A stretch of DNA of 5,778 nt from a bacterium (GTDB taxonomy: Bacteria > Fidelibacterota > Marinisomatia > Marinisomatales > JAHJCW01). Location: assembly GCA_018812885.1 (NCBI GenBank), contig JAHJCW010000102.1, positions 1 to 5,778 of the forward strand, in the 5' to 3' direction. Under the pieces are notes generated by a model, which had not been told where the DNA came from, ran no database searches, and worked only from the letters and a program-made list of their open reading frames with translations. The translations under genes were made by a program, and so were the position numbers. Positions 1 through 5,427 of this stretch are shown one piece after another; the stretch's first letter is position 1, and each line of letters starts with the position of its first letter.

Positions 1-73
1 ACATATCATGCGAGTAAATAAAAAAATGAAAAAGAATAATCTATTTTTAGCGTTTGGGGAAGAGCAAAAACCT

Positions 74-106
74 ATTAACCACGAAGAACACGAAGAGGCA
101 CGAAGG
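74..106 (+). repeat. Dispersed repeat, copy 1
   Basis: The copy begins ATTAACCACGAAG and continues with ACACGAAGAGG and CACGAAGG. It is built of an imperfect ~9-base unit of the form (A)CACGAAGA. Other copies start at 2901 and 5435 in the same orientation, and the first 23-24 bases differ from copy 1 by one base in each. Read as protein in one frame it gives NHEEHEEARR. Sequences of this kind are known to me as intergenic repeats in several bacterial phyla, but I assign no family name. Its right end supplies the ribosome binding site of the gene at 115. Confidence 0.75.
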
Positions 107-107
107 A
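103..107 (+). promoter_or_regulatory. Ribosome binding site formed by the end of repeat copy 1
   Basis: AAGGA lies 7 bases before the ATG at 115, a normal Shine-Dalgarno spacing. Its first four bases are the last bases of the repeat unit (CACGAAGG). The repeat therefore appears to provide the translation signal for the downstream membrane protein. Confidence 0.6.
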
Positions 108-114
108 AAAATAA

Positions 115-489
115 ATGGCTACATTAAACACAATATTTTTAACGATGATAGGGCTAAGTGTATTATCGTTATTCCTTGGTATAATTCTAATAGTAAAAGA
201 TAGTCCGTATGGTAAAATACTTTCTGCATTACATAAGTTAAGTTCATTTTTTGCTGGGGTTCTTTTTGGTATTATTGTTTTTACAAACTTTAGGTCATTT
301 GGAATTACGATCTTTCCGCTGATATTGGCTATTGTAACGATAGCTGTATTTATTATTTCTGTGACTTCTGGTTCAATTTTAATTAGTGTGGAAGTGATAA
401 ATCAGAAAATGAAATTAGTACACCGGTTTTCCTCAGTTGCAACATATGTGTTTGGGATAGTTACATTTTATTTATTAAATATTATATAG
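115..489 (+). CDS. Four-helix integral membrane protein with paired HxxSS motifs
   Basis: This 124-aa protein has no family that I recognise. Hydrophobic segments lie at about residues 5-27, 42-59, 64-90 and 104-123, with a short charged loop (KDSPYGK) after the first. The two halves look related. Each has a long helix, a polar loop, then a helix that opens with His-basic-hydrophobic-Ser-Ser: HKLSS at 40-44 and HRFSS at 103-107, spaced 63 residues apart in a 124-residue protein. Paired His at equivalent helix ends are typical of haem-b-binding four-helix proteins, but haem binding here is only inference. The start at 115 has AAGGA 7 bases upstream. The next reading frame begins 7 bases after the stop, so the genes are likely co-transcribed. 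Confidence 0.8.
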   Translation: MATLNTIFLTMIGLSVLSLFLGIILIVKDSPYGKILSALHKLSSFFAGVLFGIIVFTNFRSFGITIFPLILAIVTIAVFIISVTSGSILISVEVINQKMKLVHRFSSVATYVFGIVTFYLLNII

Positions 490-496
490 GTAGAAC

Positions 497-676
497 ATAA
501 AAAATAAACCGATAATCATAACTTTAGTGTTATTGATAGTTACTATAGGAAATTCATTTATATTTTTCTCTAAAGGAAATATAAGAGCAGTCGATTTTTT
601 ATATATTTTTGTAATAGGCGCTCTATCAGGTGTGTTATTAATGCAAATTGTAATTAGGAAACGTAGTAAAAAATAA
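497..676 (+). CDS. Two-helix mini-protein with an ATA in place of the start codon
   Basis: This 59-codon frame is open from just after an in-frame TAG (491-493) to TAA at 674-676. It encodes a typical small hairpin membrane protein: basic start (KNK), helix at about residues 6-23, polar loop (SKGNIRAVD), helix at about 34-52, and a basic tail ending KRSKK. The 5' end (ATAAAAAATAAA) equals that of the mini-protein at 5508 (ATGAAAAATAAA) except for G to A in the start codon. AGG at 488-490 lies 6 bases upstream of the ATA. Downstream GTG (527) and TTG (533) are alternative starts but fall inside the first helix. The stop is 1 base before the ATG of the next gene. Either ATA is used as a rare weak start or this is a recently silenced gene. 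The otherwise intact frame shows that the gene was real. Confidence 0.6.
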   Translation: MKNKPIIITLVLLIVTIGNSFIFFSKGNIRAVDFLYIFVIGALSGVLLMQIVIRKRSKK

Positions 677-677
677 A

Positions 678-1343
678 ATGAAAAAGACTGCAATAATACT
701 TGGTGCCACTGGGCTAACAGGTAATATTTTACTAAATAAATTACTTGCCGATAGTAGATACGGCAAAATTAAAATATTCACAAGAAGACCACTAAGGTAT
801 GAAAATCCGAAAGTTACCGAAATCCTATGCGATGTATTGGATGTTGATAGTTATAAAGAAAACTTTTTCGGAGATGAGGTATTTTGCTGTATTGGAACAA
901 CACTTAAAAAGACTCCCGATAAAGAATTATATAAAAAAATAGATTTTGGAATTCCGGTCAATTCTGCCAAATTATGCAAAAAGAATGGTATTGACACTTT
1001 TTTGGTAATGTCCTCGATGGGTGCAAATACCGAAAGTTCTATTTTCTACAATAGAACTAAAGGAGAAATGGAAGATGCTGTTCTTGAACAAAATATTAAG
1101 AATACGTTCATTCTTAGGCCATCAATAATTGGTGGAAATAGAGGGGAAAGAAGGATTGGTGAAAAGATAGGTATATTAGTAATGAAATTAATCCAACCTC
1201 TACTAATTGGCAGTCTTAGAAAGTACAGAGCAATTAACGCAGAAACTATTGCAACTGCAATGATTGAACTAGCAAGTAATGGATCTGATAAACAAATAAT
1301 ACTATCAGACGAAATTCAAAAAGTGGCAAATAACAATTTATAA
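678..1343 (+). CDS. NAD(P)-binding oxidoreductase, TIP30/HTATIP2-like atypical SDR
   Basis: This 221-aa protein has a Rossmann fold. The nucleotide-binding glycine motif GATGLTG is at residues 9-15, directly after the first strand (TAIILGA), and a basic RR at 36-37 after strand 2 suggests NADP preference. The segment CCIGTTLKKTPDKELYKK (70-87), the SSMG strand at 112-115 and a YxxxK pair (Y124, K128, within YNRTK) match the SDR catalytic layout. RPSIIGG (147-153) and YRAI (183-186) fit the CC3/TIP30-like group of extended, atypical SDRs. Length is normal for that group. The substrate is unknown. It begins 1 base after the preceding stop and lacks a well-spaced Shine-Dalgarno, so translation may be coupled to the frame at 497. 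The following gene starts 17 bases downstream. Confidence 0.88.
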   Translation: MKKTAIILGATGLTGNILLNKLLADSRYGKIKIFTRRPLRYENPKVTEILCDVLDVDSYKENFFGDEVFCCIGTTLKKTPDKELYKKIDFGIPVNSAKLCKKNGIDTFLVMSSMGANTESSIFYNRTKGEMEDAVLEQNIKNTFILRPSIIGGNRGERRIGEKIGILVMKLIQPLLIGSLRKYRAINAETIATAMIELASNGSDKQIILSDEIQKVANNNL

Positions 1344-1360
1344 TCAAAAAGGAAAACATC

Positions 1361-1978
1361 ATGAAACAAGCAAAATTGTGGCTTATTTTAACAGCAGTAT
1401 TCATCACTCTCAATTGTACACAAACCAAAGTAGTTACCTTTACCGATCCTGATGCCGTTGGCAAATCTTATAATCGTATTGGTGTCGTAGCCGATGTGGA
1501 AGATCTATCCGAAAGAGCAGATATTGAAGAACAAATGGTAGAAACAATGAAAGATAACGGCATAAGTGCAGTTACGAGTATTTCATTGTTACCACCCACG
1601 CGAGAATTTACCGTCGAACAAGAGAACAAGATTTTTAGAGATAACAGGGTGGATGCACTTGCCGTGATCCAAATAGACGATTCGGGTTATTATGTTACAA
1701 CCGAGCCGATTAGCGTTAATACTGAAACTCGCAAAGTGGATGGCAAAAAAGTTAAAAGTACAACAGTAAGTGGTGGCGGAACCGAACAGAAGGCATTTAG
1801 TCAGTTTAGAGTGTCCTTAATAGATCTTGAATCCGGCAAAACGATGTGGATTGGTGATGCAGATGCTCGTTCAAATTTCGATTCAATCGATCCCGATTGG
1901 GATATGGAAATATTACTAAAAGCATCATCCAAGAAAATTATTAAATCCTTACTTGCCACCGGGTTAGTGAAAAATTAA
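1361..1978 (+). CDS. Putative lipoprotein of unknown function
   Basis: This 205-aa protein has a signal peptide: basic start (MKQAK), hydrophobic core at about residues 6-17, then the lipobox-like ITLNC with Cys19 as the likely lipid-attached residue. Asn before that Cys is unusual for proteobacteria but seen in some other diderms. The mature part looks alpha/beta. It has an early strand (YNRIGVVADVE), a helical segment (DIEEQMVETMKDNGI), a strand in DALAVIQIDDSGYY, a polar Ser/Thr/Gly-rich loop around residues 125-148, then FRVSLIDLESGKTMWIGDA. This last pattern (a strand with D, sGk and W, then a small residue) resembles DUF4136 or CsgG-like lipoproteins, but I cannot assign the family. AAAAAGGA at 1346-1353 sits 7 bases before ATG. 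It would act anchored in a membrane, probably facing the periplasm. Confidence 0.8.
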   Translation: MKQAKLWLILTAVFITLNCTQTKVVTFTDPDAVGKSYNRIGVVADVEDLSERADIEEQMVETMKDNGISAVTSISLLPPTREFTVEQENKIFRDNRVDALAVIQIDDSGYYVTTEPISVNTETRKVDGKKVKSTTVSGGGTEQKAFSQFRVSLIDLESGKTMWIGDADARSNFDSIDPDWDMEILLKASSKKIIKSLLATGLVKN

Positions 1979-2017
1979 TTTAAAATTATCTATCCAACAT
2001 CAAACTGGGACTAATAT

Positions 2018-2854
2018 ATGTATACTACCGAAGCAAAGAAGGCGAAATTAAAAGTAAGAAGAACCTTCCTTAAAAAGGGTACGTGATCGCGTACATTTGG
2101 TTATATACTGAACCGTGAGTTCGGTAATCCAAAAGAAGATGAGGAACAGGCAATTGACCCACTTGCAGGTGGAATTTTTCAGCAAGGCTATCAGTGTGGA
2201 ATGCTGTGGGGGTCGGCAATGGCATTGGGTACCGAAGCCTACCGCAGGCGCAATGACCAAGGCGAGGCGATTGCGTTAGCTATTAACGCAACTAAGCATA
2301 TTGTAGAATCATTTTTAACAAAATCAATAAGTACTGAATGCGAGGAAATAACCGAAACTGATTTTAACAGCAAATTGAGTTTAGCTAAATATATGCTGAC
2401 TGGAAAAATGTTTGGTTGTTTTAATCTTGCGGCAAAATGGGCACCCGATGCTATTGCAGCCGCGCATGAAGGACTCGATATTGAACTACCTTTAAATGCT
2501 AAAGAAACTAAAAGTTGCGCTTCTGAAGTAATTAAAAAATTGGGCGGATCCGATGAAGAGGTAGTAATGGTAGCTGGTTTTGCAGGTGGGATTGGATTAA
2601 GGGGAAGCGGATGTGGAGCTTTAGGCGCAGCAATGTGGAAAATAACTCTTGAACTAGTAAAGAAAGGAAAGTGGAAATATAGCACGTCTAATCCAACTTT
2701 TGATAAAATAATAGAAAAATTCTATGAAGTTTCTGATTACAAAATGGAATGCAGTGAAATATGCGGCAGGTACTTTAAGACAATAGACGAACATACGGAA
2801 TATATAAACAACGGTGGTTGCAGTAAACTGATCAATGTACTTGCACAATCATAA
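2018..2854 (+). CDS. C_GCAxxG_C_C family probable redox selenoprotein (in-frame TGA read as Sec)
   Basis: This 278-aa protein is read from ATG 2018 through one TGA at 2084-2086 (residue 23) to TAA at 2854. The context KKGT-U-SRTFGYILNREFG continues without a break into AGGIFQQGYQCGMLWGSAM. Only conserved family sequence lies between the TGA and the first Met after it (codon 2201), so a start at 2201 would delete real domain sequence. The protein is a tandem duplication. U23, C60, C108 and C134 in the first half align with C167, C199, C245 and C268 in the second. Local matches are AGGIFQQGYQCG/AGGIGLRGSGCG, ECEEI/ECSEI and the GC after each. Sec23 therefore aligns with Cys167 (KSCAS). C249 is an extra Cys. 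The four-Cys pattern defines this putative redox family, for which selenoprotein members are known. The substrate is unknown. The start has GGGA at 2007-2010 and an in-frame stop just upstream at 2012. A Cys-to-stop mutation is the alternative but less likely. Confidence 0.87.
2079..2094 (+). other. Small inverted repeat with the Sec codon in its loop
   Basis: GTACG (2079-2083) and CGTAC (2090-2094) are perfect inverted repeats with a 6-base loop, TGATCG, whose first three bases are the in-frame TGA. It could form a short hairpin presenting the UGA, stack with the SECIS hairpin downstream, or be chance. Five pairs alone are weak. Confidence 0.35.
2084..2125 (+). promoter_or_regulatory. Candidate bacterial SECIS element with its UGA codon
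   Basis: The UGA is at 2084-2086. Downstream, 2107-2113 (ACUGAAC) pairs with 2119-2125 (GUUCGGU) as 7 continuous pairs including one G-U, closing a 5-base loop, CGUGA, at 2114-2118. The loop starts 28 bases after the UGA and has G as its second base. Both fit the known bacterial SECIS layout: a stem-loop within the coding region shortly after the UGA, with a G early in the apical loop. This hairpin would be bound by SelB to direct Sec insertion. Folding was done by eye only. Confidence 0.65.
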
Positions 2855-2900
2855 TTATTGGTAAGAAAAAATATTATTATTTGGGAAAAATTAGAAAAAG

Positions 2901-2935
2901 ATTAACCACAAAGAACACGAAGAGATATGAAGAAG
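2901..2935 (+). repeat. Dispersed repeat, copy 2
   Basis: The copy begins ATTAACCACAAAG and continues with ACACGAAGAG, differing from copy 1 by one base over the first 24 positions before decaying. It lies in the 152-base gap between the selenoprotein and the 60-aa gene. A further partial unit, GTGCACGAAGAA, follows at 2961-2972. A TTTGGG lies 21 bases before the repeat (2880), the same offset as in copy 1 (53 to 74), hinting that the left flank is also shared. I see no gene or clear terminator in the rest of this gap. Confidence 0.7.
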
Positions 2936-3006
2936 ATAATTAAAAAATATTAAAAAAGAAGTGCACGAAGAAAACAATAGAGAAAAATAAAAAAGGAGTT
3001 AAAATC

Positions 3007-3189
3007 ATGAAACAAGAAATTCACGGAAATGCCCCTGCCGGTGCGGTTTATGGCTTGGGTCTTATTGGAGCAGCAATTTATTTTATTTCACATGCCACAA
3101 GCTTTTGGATGGGCGTACTAGGATTCTTAAAAGCAATTGTTTGGCCGGCATTTATTGTCTATGAGGCGTTTAAACATTTAGGAATGTGA
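3007..3189 (+). CDS. Conserved 60-aa membrane protein
   Basis: This short protein has a polar N-terminus (MKQEIHGNAPAGAVYG), a hydrophobic stretch from about residue 16 to 28, a central ISHATSFWMGVLGF segment and a second hydrophobic stretch, AIVWPAFIVYEAF (about 43-55). I recognise the overall pattern, GNA-AGAVYGLG then SFW-GVLGFLKAIVWPAF, as a widespread uncharacterised family of about this length, but no function is known to me. Translation is well supported: AAGGAG at 2993-2998 lies 8 bases before the ATG, the strongest ribosome binding site in the window. It follows repeat copy 2 and precedes the GyrI-like gene by 49 bases. Confidence 0.85.
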   Translation: MKQEIHGNAPAGAVYGLGLIGAAIYFISHATSFWMGVLGFLKAIVWPAFIVYEAFKHLGM

Positions 3190-3238
3190 TTTAGTAAAAA
3201 GAAGAAATAGAGTGAAGAGAATCGAATAACTGACTTAA

Positions 3239-3880
3239 ATGAAATACGAATGGAGAAAAGCTGAGAAGAAATTCTATTGCCCAAAGCCCAAACCTGAAAA
3301 AGTTGTAATTCCTAAATTCAAATTCTTTACGGTGGCAGGTGAGGGCAATCCAAATGATGAATATTTTGCAGAGTACATTGGAGCACTTTATTCCTTATCC
3401 TATGCAGTAAAAATGAGCTTAAAGAAGGGAATAGTACCGAAAGGTTATTTTGACTACACTGTATATCCATTGGAAGGTGTTTGGGATATTAATGAAGATG
3501 CAAAAAAGGAATTTTCCGGCACATTAAATAAAGATGACTTGGTATTTAATTTAATGATAAGACAGCCTAATTTTGTAAATCAAGAATTTGCAGATATGAT
3601 TATTGAACTAGTAAAAAAGAATAAACCTCACGAATTATTAGACAAAGTAAAATTCGATGAGATAAAAGATGGTACTTGCGTACAAATGCTACATTTAGGG
3701 AGATATGATGATGAACCGCGGAGCTTTAAACTGATGGAAGAATATGCCGAAGAGAATGGTTTGGTAAGAAAATCTAAAGTTCATAGAGAAATATATTTGT
3801 CCGATGCAAGAAAAGTTGCGCCTGAAAAATTGAAAACAGTTCTTAGATTTCAAGTAAAAGGGAATAATGAAAAACAATAA
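3239..3880 (+). CDS. GyrI-like small-molecule-binding domain protein
   Basis: This 213-aa soluble protein has no signal peptide or membrane segment. The N-terminal pattern YEWRKAEKKFYCPKPKPE (residues 3-20), followed by FFTVAGEGNPND, then EYIGALYSLSYAVKM (about 45-59), is characteristic of the stand-alone GyrI-like proteins of about 210 residues. Later segments include YPLEGVWDI (77-85) and the C-terminal HREIYLSDARKVAPEKLKTVLRF. GyrI-like (SHS2-fold) domains bind hydrophobic small molecules. Some stand-alone members have been reported to hydrolyse cyclopropane-containing toxins, but whether this one does is inference. No good Shine-Dalgarno precedes the ATG at 3239. Its last 14 bases overlap the start of the mini-protein at 3867, pointing to coupled translation. 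Confidence 0.88.
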   Translation: MKYEWRKAEKKFYCPKPKPEKVVIPKFKFFTVAGEGNPNDEYFAEYIGALYSLSYAVKMSLKKGIVPKGYFDYTVYPLEGVWDINEDAKKEFSGTLNKDDLVFNLMIRQPNFVNQEFADMIIELVKKNKPHELLDKVKFDEIKDGTCVQMLHLGRYDDEPRSFKLMEEYAEENGLVRKSKVHREIYLSDARKVAPEKLKTVLRFQVKGNNEKQ

Positions 3881-4060
3881 TCTATTTTTAGCATTTGGTC
3901 AAATTGCATTAATACTAGGTATTAATTTTTTATGATAAATACATACATCATTAGATACAATTCAACAATGGCGTTTGCGAGTGAAGTATTATTTGGATTG
4001 AGTCTTGTATTGAATTTGACTTATATGGTGAGAAGAAATAGGAGATTAAAAAATGAATAA
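3867..4060 (+). CDS. Two-helix mini-protein in two overlapping frames, possible -1 frameshift
   Basis: The first frame (3867-3935) encodes MKNNNLFLAFGQ and a first helix ending GINFL, then stops at TGA 3933-3935. The second frame (3932-4060, 42 codons from ATG) encodes a second helix (about MAFASEVLFGLSLVLNLTY) and a basic tail (VRRNRRLKNE). Together they make a 64-residue two-helix hairpin like those at 497 and 5508. The frames meet at T TTT TTA (3926-3932), a canonical -1 slippery heptamer in the correct phase. Slippage would yield GINFF followed by MINTYI. The frames also overlap as ATGA, so stop-restart (AGGT at 3917-3920) is an alternative. A one-base loss in the T-run is a third explanation. 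The second frame overlaps the next gene by 8 bases. Confidence 0.65.
3926..3932 (+). promoter_or_regulatory. T TTT TTA slippery heptamer at a frame junction
   Basis: The heptamer follows the X XXY YYZ rule, with zero-frame codons TTT (3927-3929) and TTA (3930-3932) directly followed by the TGA stop. A -1 slip enters exactly the downstream frame. AGGT at 3917-3920 could act as an upstream stimulatory Shine-Dalgarno. I see no strong downstream hairpin; ATGAT/ATCAT nearby is weak and too close to the site. Confidence 0.45.
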
Positions 4061-4367
4061 AAAAGTAATCGGAATACTTTTTGGTGTAGTTGCAGGAATT
4101 ATCGATGTAATCCCAATGGTTATGCAAGATTTAACCTGGGATGCAAATATTTCTGCATTTACAATGTGGGTTGTAATTGGATTTTTTATTGCTTCTGTCG
4201 AATTAAAAATAAATCCGATATTAAAAGGAATTGTGATTTCTTTTTTAGTACTGTTACCATCTTCATTTATAATAGGGTGGGCGGAGCCTGCCTCTTTAAT
4301 TCCGATTGCAATAATGACCACAATCCTAGGTGGGGTAATTGGATATGTAATTGGAAGAATTAAGTAA
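4053..4367 (+). CDS. Conserved four-helix membrane protein of unknown function
   Basis: This 104-aa protein has hydrophobic segments at about residues 4-22, 35-49, 57-76 and 81-102. Notable conserved-looking motifs are IDVIPMVMQDLTWDAN (17-32), across the first loop, and LKGIVISFLVLLPSS (57-71). It appears to belong to an uncharacterised family of similar length. The function is unknown. AGGAGA at 4040-4045 lies 7 bases before the ATG. Its start overlaps the preceding mini-protein frame by 8 bases, and its TAA stop shares one base with the next ATG (TAATG at 4365-4369). All three are therefore probably translated from one message. Confidence 0.85.
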   Translation: MNKKVIGILFGVVAGIIDVIPMVMQDLTWDANISAFTMWVVIGFFIASVELKINPILKGIVISFLVLLPSSFIIGWAEPASLIPIAIMTTILGGVIGYVIGRIK

Positions 4368-4408
4368 TGAAGAAAGATATAGCGATAATGAAAAAAATTA
4401 TAGCGATA
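4367..4408 (+). repeat. Tandem 21-base duplication of a translation start
   Basis: Positions 4367-4387 and 4388-4408 match at 18 of 21 bases. Each begins with ATG and ends ATAGCGATA, encoding MKKDIAI then MKKIIAI. The duplication is in frame and provides two start codons for the same protein. Confidence 0.7.
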
Positions 4409-4786
4409 AACTTGATATTATTTGCAGTATTATATTTATCTGTATCCTTTAATAAGGAATTTATAAGACCAGTATACGGAAATACACCAATCCTTGGCAT
4501 ATTAACAGGTAGTTTTTCAAATTTTATGGCTGCCTATATTATTAGTCTATTTCCAATTGCGGCAATTTTGAAAAAAAAATTAAATGTTAAAATAAGTAGA
4601 TCAATTATCTATACAGTTGCAATTATGGTATTTATAATATTGACTGTTGCAGAAATCCAACCACGTTTTGATATAAGTAAAGTGTATGATATTTATGATA
4701 TAATTGCAAGTGGCATAGGTTCACTATTGGCAATTATTACTTTTAAATTGCTTATCAGAAAAACTAAATTAATTAAGCAAACATAA
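4367..4786 (+). CDS. Multi-helix membrane protein, VanZ-like in its C-terminal part
   Basis: This 139-aa protein has hydrophobic segments at about residues 11-27, 42-68, 78-94 and 109-128, and a basic tail. The segment FDISKVYDIYDIIASGIGSLLA (100-121), with repeated Asp before a small-residue helix, resembles the last conserved region of VanZ-like proteins. The rest is too divergent for a firm family call. The start is ambiguous. ATG 4367 overlaps the previous stop, but a second ATG lies 7 codons on at 4388, because the first 21 bases are tandemly duplicated. Both starts are in frame and precede the first helix. Neither has a strong ribosome binding site. The next gene begins 29 bases after the stop. 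Confidence 0.8.
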   Translation: MKKDIAIMKKIIAINLILFAVLYLSVSFNKEFIRPVYGNTPILGILTGSFSNFMAAYIISLFPIAAILKKKLNVKISRSIIYTVAIMVFIILTVAEIQPRFDISKVYDIYDIIASGIGSLLAIITFKLLIRKTKLIKQT

Positions 4787-4815
4787 AATAGGTAGAGTAA
4801 AATTATAATTTAGAA

Positions 4816-5427
4816 ATGGAATTAATTCCCACAATTAAAATAGGATGGCTTAATGGATGGATTTTATTATTTTTATTTTATCTGATATTTGGAATATTTC
4901 TTACAACATTTCCGAAGGATATTCGAGCAAAGCTTTTTTATTATGATAGAACACGATGGAGTGATAAGCTGCGAATATTTTATGTTATTGGAAAATTATC
5001 AGTTCTTGTTTATATAGTTCTGATAATTCTTACACCATTAAAATTCGGAACAAACCTTTTCATAATCGGAATCATTATATTTATTCTTGGACAAACTGGA
5101 TTCATTATTGCACTTTCCAATTTCAAAGATATGCTACCCGATCAGCCGGCTATTAAAGGACTCTACAGAATTTCACGCCATCCTCAAGTAATGATGTTGT
5201 TTGTTTTAGGTGTTGGGATTTGTATTGCCATTGGCTCATGGTTGGCGCTATTCATACTAATTATTTTTAAATATTTCGGTCACTTTAGAACTATAGCAGA
5301 GGAAGAAACGTGTTTGGAACAATGCGGTGATATGTACCGTACGTATATGCAACGTGTACCACGATATTTTCTGATTAAAACACGTTTGAAAGAAGGAAAT
5401 AGCGATAAACAGGAAGATAAAAAATGA
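4816..5427 (+). CDS. Isoprenylcysteine/phospholipid-type membrane methyltransferase
   Basis: This 203-aa integral membrane protein has hydrophobic segments at about residues 11-30, 55-73, 80-101 and 127-152. The C-terminal half carries the family signature. GLYRISRHPQ (115-124) includes the RHP core, followed by a helical pair, then EEET (162-165), L167, G171, Y174, Y177 and VPRYF (181-185). This is the S-adenosylmethionine-dependent active-site region of the ICMT/PEMT superfamily. The acceptor cannot be predicted; bacterial members act on lipids, thiols or other membrane-near substrates. The charged tail (KEGNSDKQEDKK) is unremarkable. The start at 4816 is the first ATG after an in-frame stop at 4798, with no strong Shine-Dalgarno. 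The TGA stop overlaps the ATG of the remnant ORF at 5424. Confidence 0.88.
   Translation: MELIPTIKIGWLNGWILLFLFYLIFGIFLTTFPKDIRAKLFYYDRTRWSDKLRIFYVIGKLSVLVYIVLIILTPLKFGTNLFIIGIIIFILGQTGFIIALSNFKDMLPDQPAIKGLYRISRHPQVMMLFVLGVGICIAIGSWLALFILIIFKYFGHFRTIAEEETCLEQCGDMYRTYMQRVPRYFLIKTRLKEGNSDKQEDKK

Larger units (their letters stand above)
26..127 (+). pseudogene. Truncated copy of a small membrane-protein gene, fused to the dispersed repeat
   Basis: This 33-codon ORF starts MKKNNLFLAFGE. Its first 12 codons match the start of the gene at 3867 (MKNNNLFLAFGQ) at about 32 of 36 bases. After that the similarity ends and the frame runs through the repeat at 74-106, giving the charged stretch INHEEHEEARR before a stop at 125-127. 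The second half of the first membrane helix and all of the second are missing, so it is probably a remnant. The ORF overlaps the start of the next gene by 13 bases. The frame is also open upstream to an ATG at 8, but the match to 3867 favours position 26. A short expressed peptide cannot be excluded. Confidence 0.6.

Noticed and set aside
1..21. Tail of an upstream gene (six codons then TAA at 19-21)
   Set aside because: It is plausible given the packing of the region, but six codons are too few to support a call.
2239..2685. 148-codon frame on the minus strand
   Set aside because: It is antisense to a well-supported domain, has low-complexity composition, and is most simply a shadow of the + strand gene.
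2201..2854. ATG 2201 as the true start of the C_GCAxxG_C_C gene
   Set aside because: It lies inside conserved sequence directly after QCG; the aligned second half shows that the preceding 61 residues belong to the domain, and it has no good ribosome binding site.
2855..2900. Intrinsic terminator after the selenoprotein gene
   Set aside because: The sequence is AT-rich with no GC-containing stem followed by a T-run.
4166..4363. 65-codon + strand frame inside the four-helix protein gene
   Set aside because: Its translation is Cys/Asn/Trp-rich and unlike a protein, while the overlapping frame encodes clear membrane helices with a good ribosome binding site.
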